In this document: positions 23,154-32,396 of the stretch, piece after piece
Position numbering within the stretch: position 1 is the stretch's first letter
Layout of the letters: the number at the start of each line of letters is the position of its first letter
Assembly (NCBI GenBank): GCA_016196825.1
Contig: JACPWY010000001.1
Span: forward strand, 1 to 64,000
DNA length: 64,000 nucleotides
DNA from: Deltaproteobacteria bacterium
Lineage (GTDB): Bacteria; Bdellovibrionota; FAC87; UBA2466
Reading direction: 5' to 3'
The notes under the pieces: model-generated
Database searches by the model: none
What the model was told of the DNA's origin: nothing
The model's input: the letters and a program-made list of their open reading frames with translations, nothing else
Made by a program: the position numbers and the translations under genes

Positions 23154-24836
23154 ATGAGCAAACAAATTTTGGTGAACGCCAGCACCTACGAGACTCGTCT
23201 GGCCACACTCGAAAATGGCGAAATCCGGCAGCTCCACATCGAGCGAGAGGAAGACAAGAACGTCGTAGGAAATATCTACAAGGGGGTCGTTAAGAGGGTT
23301 CTCCCGGGCATGCAGGCCGCCTTTCTCGAGCTGGGGCTCGAGCGCACCGCGTTCCTATATGTGGATGATATTATTGAGACCCCGCTCGGTGCCGATGTCG
23401 AGATTGAGGATGACGTCGAGGACACGGGCGACGGCGACTACAACGATGGCGATAGGGATGAAGGCGATGAGAATGGCCCCGAGGCCGCCAATGAAGGCCA
23501 CGGTGGCCAAGGTAGCGGTGGGGGTGGTGGCCGAGGAGGAGAACGCGATCGTGGCGGCCGCGGTGGCGGCCGTGGACGCCGAGACGGTGGTCGCCGAGGG
23601 CGTGGACGTTTCCGAGAGCGCCGGCCACGAGAGCGCGCCAATATTCAGGACCTTTTGACCGAAGGGCAGGAGCTCCTGGTCCAGGTGGCCAAAGCCCCGA
23701 TCGGCACCAAGGGTGCGCGGCTCACAACCCACATCAGCCTCCCAGGGCGAAACGTCGTGCTGATGCCGACCTTCCACCACATCGGAATTTCACGAAAGAT
23801 TGAAAGCGATAAGGAACGCCGGCGGTTGCGCGACCTCTTCACCAAGCGTATCCGACCTAAGAATGTCGGGTTCATCATCCGCACGGTCGCCGCGGGGAAG
23901 ATGCTCCGTGAGATCAAGGCCGACGCCGATTATCTCATTAAGCTTTGGAACCGAATCCAACGCGATTTTAAACGTAAGAAGGCACCCGCTCTCATCCACG
24001 AAGATCTGTCTCTCTCGATGCGATCGGTCCGCGACTTTTTCACAGATGAGGTCGACTCATTCATCATCGATAATCCCAAGGAATATGAGGAGGTCTTGCG
24101 ATTTATCGGCCAGTTCATGCCGCGCTTGAAGGCCCGAGTGAAACTGTTTCGCGGCCCCTCTCAGCTCTTCGAACATTACGGTATAGAAGCCGAGATCTCT
24201 CGCGCCCTCGGGAAAAAGGTTTGGCTCAAGTCGGGAGGTTATCTTCTCATCGACCAGTCGGAAGCGCTCACCTCAATCGACGTGAACACCGGACGCTATG
24301 TCGGCTCAAAAAGTTTGGAAGAGACGATCTTCAAGACCAATCTCGAAGCGGTCAAAGAGATCTCCTACCAGCTCCGCATCCGCAATGTCGGCGGCATCAT
24401 CATCATCGATCTCATCGACATGGAGTCGCCGGAGAACCGCGAGAAGGTCTACCGGGCGCTGAATGAGGCTCTCGGCGAGGACAAGGCTAAAACAAATATC
24501 TTGAAGATCTCCGAGCTCGGCCTAGTCGAGATGACAAGGAAGCGCACCCATGAAGATCTGGTCCGCTATCTGACCGAGCCGTGCGGCTACTGCGATGGCC
24601 GCGGCTACCACAAGAGCCGCCGCACGGTGGCCTTTGAGATCTTCCGGGAAATCGAAAAAGAGTCTCTGAACCCCCACGACAGCATCGTCGTCTTCGCAAA
24701 CCCAGACGTCACAAAACGAATCGGCGGCGAAGAAAATTCTCACAAAGAGCTTCTCGAACGCCGCCTCAACCGCCGCGTAACGGTGAAAACAGACCCGGCC
24801 TTTCACATTGAGCAGTTCGAAGTTTTTGGGAAGTGA
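23154..24836 (+). CDS. rng: Ribonuclease G/E family endoribonuclease with RGG-type insertion
   Basis: A 560-residue single-strand endoribonuclease for rRNA maturation and mRNA turnover. The S1 domain begins at about residue 35 (NIYKGVVKRVLPGMQAAFLE) but is split by an insertion at about 80-161: first acidic (VEIEDDVEDTGDGDYNDGD), then Gly/Arg-rich with repeated RGG/GRG. S1 resumes at IQDLLTEGQELLVQVAKAPI. Catalytic aspartates are in SIDVNTGRYVG and IIIDLIDM, and the zinc-link in CGYCDGRGY. It has no long C-terminal scaffold, so RNase G-like in length. The insertion may add RNA binding. Confidence 0.93.
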   Translation: MSKQILVNASTYETRLATLENGEIRQLHIEREEDKNVVGNIYKGVVKRVLPGMQAAFLELGLERTAFLYVDDIIETPLGADVEIEDDVEDTGDGDYNDGDRDEGDENGPEAANEGHGGQGSGGGGGRGGERDRGGRGGGRGRRDGGRRGRGRFRERRPRERANIQDLLTEGQELLVQVAKAPIGTKGARLTTHISLPGRNVVLMPTFHHIGISRKIESDKERRRLRDLFTKRIRPKNVGFIIRTVAAGKMLREIKADADYLIKLWNRIQRDFKRKKAPALIHEDLSLSMRSVRDFFTDEVDSFIIDNPKEYEEVLRFIGQFMPRLKARVKLFRGPSQLFEHYGIEAEISRALGKKVWLKSGGYLLIDQSEALTSIDVNTGRYVGSKSLEETIFKTNLEAVKEISYQLRIRNVGGIIIIDLIDMESPENREKVYRALNEALGEDKAKTNILKISELGLVEMTRKRTHEDLVRYLTEPCGYCDGRGYHKSRRTVAFEIFREIEKESLNPHDSIVVFANPDVTKRIGGEENSHKELLERRLNRRVTVKTDPAFHIEQFEVFGK

Positions 24837-24840
24837 GTTT

Positions 24841-26196
24841 TCAAATCGGCGTGGGGTACTCGCCGGAGAAGCAGGCGTGGCAGAAGCCTTCGCCTGATTT
24901 GAGGGAGATACTTTTGAGGAGGCCGTCCAGGCTGAGATATCCGAGGCTGTCGGCTCCAATATAGTCGCGAATCTTTTCGATCGAATGGCTCGAGGCTAAA
25001 AGCTCGGAGCGCGTCGGCGTGTCGATCCCGTAGAAGCACGGATAGGCGGTGGGTGGTGCTGAGATGCGCACGTGAACCTCCTTTGCGCCGCCCGTGTCAC
25101 GCAGATGCTTGATGAGCTTTTTCGAAGTCGTGCCTCGGACCAAACTATCGTCGACCACGACGACCTTTTTCCCTTGGATAGCCTCGCGGACCGGGTTGAG
25201 TTTGAGCTTCACGCCAAAATCCCGTATCGCCTGTCCGGGTTCGATGAACGTCCGGCCAATGTAGTGGCTCCGAATTATCCCCATGTCGAATGGAATCCCC
25301 GATCGCTCGGCAAATCCAATCGCCGCCGGCACGCCTGAGTCGGGAACCGGGATGACCACATCGGCACCCAGAGCGGGGTGCTCGTCGGCGAGCACTCGGC
25401 CAAAATCCTTGCGCATCGTGTGGACGCTCTGGTCATAGAGAACACTGTCGGGGCGGGCAAAATAGATGGCCTCAAAAACACAGCGCCGTTTTAGGGTCTT
25501 TTCAAACGGAAAGGTCGATACCATGTTCTTCGGAGCTTCGAGCGGCACCACGACCATCTCACCCGGCGCGATCTCACGCTTATAGGCCGCGCCCACCAGA
25601 TCAAAAGCGGTGGTCTCACTCGCGAAGACCGGCCCTCCCAAAAACTCGCCAAGCACCAGAGGCCGAAATCCATACGGATCGCGCACCGCAATCAGTTTGT
25701 CCTTTACGAGGACAAGAAGGGAATAAGCTCCCTCAACCTGGCGTAAAGCCTCAATAAGCGCCCTCTCCGGATCCCGCTCACGGCTTCGCGCCATGAGGTG
25801 GATAATGACCTCAGTGTCATTGGTCGATTGAAAGATCGACCCCTCAGCCTCGAGCTTTTGCGTCAACGCCGCCGCATTCACCAGATTTCCGTTGTGCGCG
25901 ATGCCCACCCAACCGAACGAGCTCTTCATGAGCAGGGGCTGGAGGTTGGCCATGGTGTTCCCGCCAGTTGTCGAATAGCGCGTGTGGCCGATGGCCGCGG
26001 AGCCGTGCAGTCTGTTGAGCGCCGATTCGGTGAACACCTCTGCGACATGGCCCTTCCGACGACAAACGTGCGGCTCACCATCAGTGGTCGAGACGATCCC
26101 AGCCCCCTCTTGGCCGCGGTGCTGGAGAGCGTGCAGCCCCAGATAGGTTATCTTAGAGGCCTCTTTATGTGATCCGACTCCAAATATCGCACACAT
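24841..26196 (-). CDS. purF: Amidophosphoribosyltransferase PurF
   Basis: A 451-residue enzyme for the first committed step of purine synthesis (PRPP plus glutamine to phosphoribosylamine). The catalytic Cys is residue 2 (MCAIFGVGS), so no propeptide is needed. The glutaminase domain has LQHRGQEGAG; the PRTase motif VVVVDDSLVRGTTS is at about 343-356; cysteines in YPCFYGID and CHACFSGEY fit the [4Fe-4S] type of the B. subtilis enzyme. It directly follows purL (4 bases) on the same strand, the end of a purB-C-S-Q-L-F operon. Confidence 0.96.
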   Translation of the reverse strand: MCAIFGVGSHKEASKITYLGLHALQHRGQEGAGIVSTTDGEPHVCRRKGHVAEVFTESALNRLHGSAAIGHTRYSTTGGNTMANLQPLLMKSSFGWVGIAHNGNLVNAAALTQKLEAEGSIFQSTNDTEVIIHLMARSRERDPERALIEALRQVEGAYSLLVLVKDKLIAVRDPYGFRPLVLGEFLGGPVFASETTAFDLVGAAYKREIAPGEMVVVPLEAPKNMVSTFPFEKTLKRRCVFEAIYFARPDSVLYDQSVHTMRKDFGRVLADEHPALGADVVIPVPDSGVPAAIGFAERSGIPFDMGIIRSHYIGRTFIEPGQAIRDFGVKLKLNPVREAIQGKKVVVVDDSLVRGTTSKKLIKHLRDTGGAKEVHVRISAPPTAYPCFYGIDTPTRSELLASSHSIEKIRDYIGADSLGYLSLDGLLKSISLKSGEGFCHACFSGEYPTPI

Positions 26197-26200
26197 AGTG

Positions 26201-28435
26201 TTACTCGATCAGACTCTTCCATTTTTGAGAGTAAGTTTCGCGAATCTTTTTCATATCGGACAAAAGCGTGGTCGACTTCCCCTGAACCACGTGGAACTGG
26301 TCCGTGTCATTCACCTGACCAATCAGGGTGAACGGCACACCGGCTTGATTGGCCATCCGCTCAAACTCTTCCCGATCGGAGGAATCAAAGGCCAGCACCA
26401 CGCGCGGAATCGTCTCGCCAAAGAGGAACCGATCGAGGTCCACGCCAAACGGAACAGTTAGCTCAACGCCCGTGCAATCGTGACGGCCGTGAATCACCAT
26501 CTCGAGAAGTGCGGTCACCAGGCCGCCTTCTGAAATGTCGTGAACCCCATATTTCACCTTCACCTTGCGCACCCGGCTGAACAACCGGAGCATCCGGGTC
26601 ACCGCCCCGATATCGGTGTCATCCGGTTGGCCGCAGTCACGCTTAAACCATTGGGCCGCCATCACACTGCCGCCCAAACCACCCTCGACATTTCCCAGTA
26701 AAGCGATCTCTAACCCCGTGTCGAAAAAATTGGACTCAGGCAGAGGATCCCGATCCTCGATCAGCCCCACCATTCCCACCACCGGCGTGGGGTGGATCGG
26801 CTTGGAATCGGTGTCATTATAAAAGCTCACATTCCCCGAAACGACAGGGATCTCCAAAGCCTGGCAGGCCTCACAAATTCCCTCGATGGCCTCATCAAAT
26901 TGCCACATCACCTCTGGGTTTTCCGGGCTTCCAAAATTCAGGCAATCGGTGATGCCGATGGGGGTCGCTCCTCTCATAGCCAGATTCGTCGCAGCCTCAA
27001 GGACCGCACGTCGACCGCCCTCTCGCGGAGAAAGCCAGCAAACCCGAGGATTACAATCGGCAGAAAGCACAAGCCTCACACTTCGATTCTCAATGTCGCG
27101 CACTCGAATCACGGCTGCATCATCAACGGCACCACCCTCCGTACGATTACCCACCATCGAGTCGTATTGCTGCACAATTGGTCCGGGATCTCCGAAGCTG
27201 GGATCGGAGAGCACCACCTGGAATTTCGCCTCGACCGGAGCCACAAGCATCCGGTTGCGATCCATAAACCAACGCTGGCGTTGATCCGACGGTGCCGCCT
27301 TCGGGCGCTCCGGTAACGGAGGATTCACGACGAGATCAATTGGGAGATCCACCACCCACTCTGCATTTTTCCTCATCTTCACACGCGACCCCTGGACCAC
27401 TTCGCCCACCACCTCAGCGTGAAGATCCCATTTCTCAAAAACAGCCCTGAGCGCCTCGATGCGATCGGCATCGGTGACGAGCAGCATTCGCTCCTGCGAC
27501 TCCGAAAGAAGCAGTTCGTACCCCGACATATTGAGCTCGCGCGCCGGAATCTTATCAAGATCGACGACAAGACCGGTCCCGGCCCGATGGGCCATCTCAA
27601 AACTCGACGAGGTAAGACCCGCCGCCCCCATGTCCTGAATGCCGATGACGAGCCCCTGGCGCATCACCTCAAGACTAGCTTCCATCAAGAGCTTCTCAGT
27701 GAACGGATCACCCACCTGAACCGTCGGGCGCTCCGCCTCGACCTCCGAACAAAACTCTTTCGAAGCCATCGTAGCACCGTGGACTCCATCCCGGCCGGTC
27801 TTGGCTCCCACATACACAACAAGATTTCCCACACCTTGGGCCACGCCCCTGTAAATCTGGTCCGATCGGATGAGCCCCAGAGAAAAGGCATTCACCAAAC
27901 AATTCTGAGAATAGGTGGGATGAAAGTAGGTCATCCCAGCGACGGTGGGAACGCCCACGGAATTCCCGTAATCGCCGATTCCCTTCACGACACCCTTCAC
28001 CAGGCTCCGCGTCTTCGGCGAATCGCCCCCAAAAAACAGCGCGTCCATCGAGGCGATGGGGCGAGCCCCCATCGTAAAAATATCCCGCAGGATTCCGCCC
28101 ACGCCGGTGGCAGCCCCTTGGTAGGGCTCAATAAAGGACGGGTGATTGTGGGACTCCATCTTAAACGCCACGGCCCAGCCATCGCCGATATCGACGATGC
28201 CCGCATTCTCACCGGGCCCCTGCAAAACGCGACGACCGGTCGTGGGAAACCTCTTCAACATCGGCTTCGACGACTTATAACTGCAGTGCTCGCTGTACAT
28301 GGCGGAGAAGATCCCAAGCTCAGCAAAGTTCGGCTTGCGCTCCAGCTTCCGACAGATAAAGGCGTATTCACCTGACGACAGGCCCAGAGCCTTCGCCGTC
28401 TCGACTGTAGAGATATCGGTGTCGAGAGGATTCAC
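26201..28435 (-). CDS. purL: Phosphoribosylformylglycinamidine synthase subunit PurL
   Basis: A 744-residue ATP-dependent synthase subunit of the small type, which works in a complex with PurQ (glutaminase) and PurS. Family blocks: [43 protein letters not shown]-like [29 protein letters not shown] 28433-28435 is chosen because it overlaps the purQ stop as GTGA and has GGAG upstream; an in-frame ATG at 28477 would add 14 residues not typical for the family. Confidence 0.95.
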   Translation of the reverse strand: MNPLDTDISTVETAKALGLSSGEYAFICRKLERKPNFAELGIFSAMYSEHCSYKSSKPMLKRFPTTGRRVLQGPGENAGIVDIGDGWAVAFKMESHNHPSFIEPYQGAATGVGGILRDIFTMGARPIASMDALFFGGDSPKTRSLVKGVVKGIGDYGNSVGVPTVAGMTYFHPTYSQNCLVNAFSLGLIRSDQIYRGVAQGVGNLVVYVGAKTGRDGVHGATMASKEFCSEVEAERPTVQVGDPFTEKLLMEASLEVMRQGLVIGIQDMGAAGLTSSSFEMAHRAGTGLVVDLDKIPARELNMSGYELLLSESQERMLLVTDADRIEALRAVFEKWDLHAEVVGEVVQGSRVKMRKNAEWVVDLPIDLVVNPPLPERPKAAPSDQRQRWFMDRNRMLVAPVEAKFQVVLSDPSFGDPGPIVQQYDSMVGNRTEGGAVDDAAVIRVRDIENRSVRLVLSADCNPRVCWLSPREGGRRAVLEAATNLAMRGATPIGITDCLNFGSPENPEVMWQFDEAIEGICEACQALEIPVVSGNVSFYNDTDSKPIHPTPVVGMVGLIEDRDPLPESNFFDTGLEIALLGNVEGGLGGSVMAAQWFKRDCGQPDDTDIGAVTRMLRLFSRVRKVKVKYGVHDISEGGLVTALLEMVIHGRHDCTGVELTVPFGVDLDRFLFGETIPRVVLAFDSSDREEFERMANQAGVPFTLIGQVNDTDQFHVVQGKSTTLLSDMKKIRETYSQKWKSLIE

Positions 28436-29106
28436 GATCTCCGCCTCTTTTCCAAAAAGTTCACCACCGAGCGCCAAATTTTCATCCCGTCGCGGCTCCT
28501 CAAGTCGGTCGCCCGTTCCGGGTGCGGCATCAAGCCAAAAACGTTTTTCTGGGCGTTGCAGACACCAGCGATATCGCCCACGCTGCCGTTGGGGTTGTTT
28601 TGGTACGTCAGCAGTATCTCTCCGCGCGATCTCATCCTTTCTACCTCAGCCTCAGGAATCACGTACCGCCCATCACCATGAGCGATCGGAATCGTCAGGG
28701 TCTGTCCCGCCGTCAACTCATTGGTCCACGGCCCCTGGTTGGATTCCACTTTGAGCACGACATCCTGACAAGAAAAGGTCAGACCCGAGTTACGCGCCAA
28801 AGCTCCCGGCAAGAGCCCAGCCTCACAGAGAATCTGAAAACCATTGCAGATCCCCAAGACCAATCCGCCCTTTCCCGCAAAGGCCTTCACAGACTCCATG
28901 ATCGGCGACACAGCTGCCATGGCCCCACAACGAAGATAGTCACCGTAGGAAAAACCACCTGGGAGAATCACCAAGTCGCAATCGGAAAAATCGGGAGTTG
29001 ATTTGTGCCAGTGTCGTTCGCCCTGAAAACCAGCCAAATGGGTCAAGGCGTAGTAAGCGTCGTCGTCACAGTTTGAGCCGGGGAAGGTGACAATTCCCGC
29101 CTTCAT
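28432..29106 (-). CDS. purQ: Phosphoribosylformylglycinamidine synthase subunit PurQ
   Basis: A 224-residue class I glutamine amidotransferase that supplies ammonia to PurL. The opening [12 protein letters not shown] and [15 protein letters not shown] are standard, the nucleophile Cys is in [10 protein letters not shown] (about 90), and the His/Glu pair is in [10 protein letters not shown]. The start ATG overlaps the purS stop (ATGA). Confidence 0.97.
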   Translation of the reverse strand: MKAGIVTFPGSNCDDDAYYALTHLAGFQGERHWHKSTPDFSDCDLVILPGGFSYGDYLRCGAMAAVSPIMESVKAFAGKGGLVLGICNGFQILCEAGLLPGALARNSGLTFSCQDVVLKVESNQGPWTNELTAGQTLTIPIAHGDGRYVIPEAEVERMRSRGEILLTYQNNPNGSVGDIAGVCNAQKNVFGLMPHPERATDLRSRDGMKIWRSVVNFLEKRRRS

Positions 29107-29357
29107 CCTTTTCCCTGGTTGATCAACTCGATTTGGTAGGACTCGATCACGGGGTTCACCAGCAGGGTGTCACACATCTTCTGAACATCCCGTTTGGCCT
29201 CTTCCGTCGAGGTGGTGTTCATCTCCACATCGATCACCTTGCCCATCCGTACAGAGGCCACCCGCGAAAAACCCTGCCGTTGAAGAGCCTGCGAAACGGT
29301 ATTCCCCTGAGGGTCAAAGACACCATCTTTGTAAAAGATGTGAACTCTCGCTTTCAT
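29103..29357 (-). CDS. purS: Phosphoribosylformylglycinamidine synthase subunit PurS
   Basis: An 84-residue small subunit bridging PurL and PurQ. Sequence opening KARVHIFYKDGVFDPQGNTV and the block VRMGKVIDVEM are characteristic. ATG 29355-29357 is chosen because it overlaps the purC stop as ATGA; a longer frame runs into purC and is not needed. Presence of purS marks the three-subunit enzyme rather than the single large gamma-proteobacterial form. Confidence 0.95.
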   Translation of the reverse strand: MKARVHIFYKDGVFDPQGNTVSQALQRQGFSRVASVRMGKVIDVEMNTTSTEEAKRDVQKMCDTLLVNPVIESYQIELINQGKG

Positions 29358-30085
29358 GTTTTCTGTCCAAAGAAGGACTCGAGTCGTCGATAGACCTCGC
29401 GATAGGCCTCCTCGACCCCGCCGAGATCCTGACGGAAACGATCCTTGTCCATCGGCTCGCCGGTCTTCTTGTCCCAAAGACGGCAGCCATCGGGTGTAAA
29501 CTCATCTCCCAGCAGAACCTCGTCTTTTTCGTCGAGACCAAACTCGAGTTTAAAATCGATCAGCTCCAATCCGACTTCGTCGCATACCCGGCACAGACAA
29601 TCATTCACCTTGAAGGCCTGAGCGCGCACAAACGCCAGCTGCTCATCCGTCGCCCATTTAAAATACGCGATGTGCGTCTCGCCGATGAGCGGATCACTGA
29701 GCTCGTCCGACTTGTAAAAATACTCGATCAGCGGCGGCTGGAAGGGGCGCCCCTTTGCCAATCCGAGACGCTTCAGGATGCTACCCGTCGCGCGGTTGCG
29801 GATGACAACCTCAACCGGAATGATCTCCAGCTTCTTCACCAGCATCTCGCGGTCCGAGAGCCGTTCGAGGAAATGGGTCTTCACGCCCGACTTCTCGAGA
29901 TGCTTGAACATCCAGCAAGAAATGGCGTTGTTAAGAATTCCCTTGTCCTTGATCTGACCCTTCTTCAGAGCGTTGAAAGCGGTCGCATCGTCCTTGAAGT
30001 ATTGAATGATGGTTCCGGGCCTATCCGTCTGATAGAGGATTTTGGCTTTGCCCTCCCGAATTTGAGAACCGCGATTCACAGTCAT
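29354..30085 (-). CDS. purC: SAICAR synthetase PurC
   Basis: A 243-residue ATP-dependent ligase joining aspartate to CAIR. Family blocks: GKAKILYQTD, FKDDATAFN, the signature IPVEVVIRNRATGSILKR and LIDFKLEFGLD, LLGDEFTPDGCRLWD. Overlaps purB upstream and purS downstream by 4 bases (ATGA), so the operon is tightly coupled. Confidence 0.97.
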   Translation of the reverse strand: MTVNRGSQIREGKAKILYQTDRPGTIIQYFKDDATAFNALKKGQIKDKGILNNAISCWMFKHLEKSGVKTHFLERLSDREMLVKKLEIIPVEVVIRNRATGSILKRLGLAKGRPFQPPLIEYFYKSDELSDPLIGETHIAYFKWATDEQLAFVRAQAFKVNDCLCRVCDEVGLELIDFKLEFGLDEKDEVLLGDEFTPDGCRLWDKKTGEPMDKDRFRQDLGGVEEAYREVYRRLESFFGQKT

Positions 30086-31374
30086 CCGAGCACCTTTTTG
30101 TAGAGATAATCGATATGGGCTAAGTAGTGGGCCGGCTGAAAGATCTCATCCAGCTCGCTTTTGCCAAGCAATTTAGTCACTTTCGCTTCCGCTTTCAATA
30201 GATCCAGGAAAGGAACCCGCCGGTCCAGAGCGGCCAGAGCATTTTTCTGAACTATTTCATAGGCTTCGTCGCGTGTGCAGCCCGCGTCAATAAGCGCCAG
30301 TAAGACGCGCTGAGAATAGATAACCCCCTGAAGCTGTTCCAAGTTGGCCTTCATTCGATCGGGGAAGATCTCGAGACCCGAAAGCAGAGAGTTGAGGCGC
30401 GCCAAGATGTAGTCAGCCAAGATGCTCGCATCGGGGCCAATCACTCTTTCCACCGAGGAATGGCTGATATCCCTTTCATGCCAGAGGGCGCAGTTTTCCA
30501 GGGCCGGAATCACGTAGCTTCTCAGCAGACGGGCCAGGCCCGTTAGATTTTCAGAGCTGATGGGGTTTCGTTTGTGCGGCATAGCCGAAGAGCCCTTCTG
30601 TCCCTTCGTGAAACCTTCACGGACCTCACTCAACTCTGTGCGCTGAAGATGCCTGAGTTCCACGGCAATCAATTCCACCACACTCGCCAGCTGGCCCAAC
30701 GCCACGAAGTAGCTCGCAAACCGGTCTCGCGCGATCACCTGGGTGGAGAGTGTGTCCACCTCGAGACCCAACGCCTGGCAGACGTGCTTTTCCACTTCAG
30801 GTGGCAAAAACGCATAGGTCCCGACCGCACCCGAAAGTTTCCCGACCGCGATCTCCTTGCGCGCGCTCACAAGCCGACTCTTCGCCCGGCGCAAACAATC
30901 GTGCCACAGAAGCCACTTCGCTCCCATCGAGGTGGGCTCGGCGTGGATACCATGCGTCCGTCCGATCATTACATGGGGCTTGTCTCTAAGCGCATTTTTC
31001 TTGGTCGTCTCCAAAACCGCGTCAAGTTCCCGAATCACGAGATCGCACGATTTGGTCAGGCGATAGGCAAACGCGGTGTCAACCACATCACTGCTGGTCA
31101 TCCCCATGTGCACGAAGCGGCCCGAGGGGCCGATCTGCTTCTGCACAACTGAGACGAAAGCGGCGACGTCGTGCTTTGTTTCCTTTTCGAGATCCAGTAT
31201 GTCGGCCAATTTAAAGTCGGCCTTCTCTTTGATCGTCTTGAGATCCGCAGCCGGAATCTTGCCGAGCTTCGCCCACGCCTCACAGGCGAGAACCTCCACA
31301 TCCAACCACGTTCGAAACTGTGCCTCTTCACTCCAGAGGCCTGCCATTCCTGATCGCGAGTACCGGGCGATCAA
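30082..31374 (-). CDS. purB: Adenylosuccinate lyase PurB
   Basis: A 430-residue lyase acting twice in purine synthesis (SAICAR and adenylosuccinate cleavage). The signature GSSAMPHKRNPISSENL is at about 258-274; the catalytic His region is GRTHGIHAEPTSMG. The start TTG 31372-31374 overlaps the stop of the upstream secreted-protein gene as TTGA and gives the expected N-terminus (IARYSRSGMAGLW); ATG at residue 10 is an alternative. Confidence 0.95.
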   Translation of the reverse strand: MIARYSRSGMAGLWSEEAQFRTWLDVEVLACEAWAKLGKIPAADLKTIKEKADFKLADILDLEKETKHDVAAFVSVVQKQIGPSGRFVHMGMTSSDVVDTAFAYRLTKSCDLVIRELDAVLETTKKNALRDKPHVMIGRTHGIHAEPTSMGAKWLLWHDCLRRAKSRLVSARKEIAVGKLSGAVGTYAFLPPEVEKHVCQALGLEVDTLSTQVIARDRFASYFVALGQLASVVELIAVELRHLQRTELSEVREGFTKGQKGSSAMPHKRNPISSENLTGLARLLRSYVIPALENCALWHERDISHSSVERVIGPDASILADYILARLNSLLSGLEIFPDRMKANLEQLQGVIYSQRVLLALIDAGCTRDEAYEIVQKNALAALDRRVPFLDLLKAEAKVTKLLGKSELDEIFQPAHYLAHIDYLYKKVLG

Positions 31375-32351
31375 CGGGCGCCTCTCGCCACTTCAGCCAT
31401 GTCGAACAGGGTGTCGCTCAACACCTCTTCGGCGTTGCCGGCGCTAAAGGCCTCGGCGAGGCCAAAGGTCCCCTCAAAGAGCTCACCAAAATCGGCGGCC
31501 GTGAAATAGCGAATGTAGCCGTCGGAGTTGATGTACCAACTGCCCATCACATTGCGAAGATTCCACTGCATCGATTTTCTTTTCTGGACATCCGCCTGCC
31601 CAGGCACGCGCCCCGACGCTGGAAGGAAAAACACCTGCGGCCGCTTGAATCCGGCCGGAGCCTTTTTGGATCGAAATGGGATCCAATTGTCCTTTTCCAA
31701 CGAAGAGGTAGTCTTGGATTCCATCCCGAAGTAGTAGCTGATCGAATTGACCGAACCGCCAAAATCGGCGCCTCGAATGGATATGAAGACATCTGTCGTA
31801 GGAGTCTGCGGCTTCTCAAGCTCCTTCAGAAGGGCCCCACTTTTGGGATCGACCGGCATGAACTCCAGCACGTGGCTAAAGCCACCTCGGTACTGCGGGT
31901 AATTCTTAATCCCATTCAGAAACGCCCGGGCGCGAGCATACCGTTCAGCGGCGTCCGCCCCCCCGACCCAGCAGGATCCATGGGTCTCGAACCAGATCGC
32001 GCCGTCTCCCGTTTCGGTCCGCTTCACTGGCCGCATCGCGCACTCGCACTGGAATGTGCGCTCAACCAGGATCTTCCGCTTCTCGAGAACGATCTCTTCC
32101 AAAGAGTCGATCTTGTCGGGAGACTGGGCCCCCTTCACCGCTGCCTCAAGATTAGCCTTCGCTGAAACATAACCCTGGCGAACGACAACTAGGCCGGCCT
32201 GGCAAGCTGGGACCTCCAGTCGTTTGCCGAAGAACTCCTTTGGGGAAAGGCCCCCTGTGAGGACCGTGTCTTCACCACCGGCAGGAATCGTGGGAGCGTC
32301 CGCGAACACCAACTGAACCAGACCCATCAGAATTGAAAAAAACAGACTCAT
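31371..32351 (-). CDS. Secreted protein of unknown function upstream of purB
   Basis: A 326-residue product with a signal peptide (MSLFFSILMGLVQLVFA). The mature part has a helical segment with the cysteine pair CEC and another Cys in GSCWVGG, then a mixed region ending in an alanine-rich helix. No known family recognised. ATG 32349-32351 follows GAGGGGG at good spacing. It overlaps purB by 4 bases, so a non-metabolic exported protein appears to be translationally coupled to purine genes. Confidence 0.6.
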   Translation of the reverse strand: MSLFFSILMGLVQLVFADAPTIPAGGEDTVLTGGLSPKEFFGKRLEVPACQAGLVVVRQGYVSAKANLEAAVKGAQSPDKIDSLEEIVLEKRKILVERTFQCECAMRPVKRTETGDGAIWFETHGSCWVGGADAAERYARARAFLNGIKNYPQYRGGFSHVLEFMPVDPKSGALLKELEKPQTPTTDVFISIRGADFGGSVNSISYYFGMESKTTSSLEKDNWIPFRSKKAPAGFKRPQVFFLPASGRVPGQADVQKRKSMQWNLRNVMGSWYINSDGYIRYFTAADFGELFEGTFGLAEAFSAGNAEEVLSDTLFDMAEVARGAR

Positions 32352-32396
32352 CAAATCCCCCTCGCAGCGACAAAGTAGGCGGTATCACTCGGAATT

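Noticed and set aside
23371-23641. Arginine- and proline-rich minus-strand frames opposite RNase G
   Set aside because: They are by-products of the Gly/Arg-rich coding strand and have no independent support.
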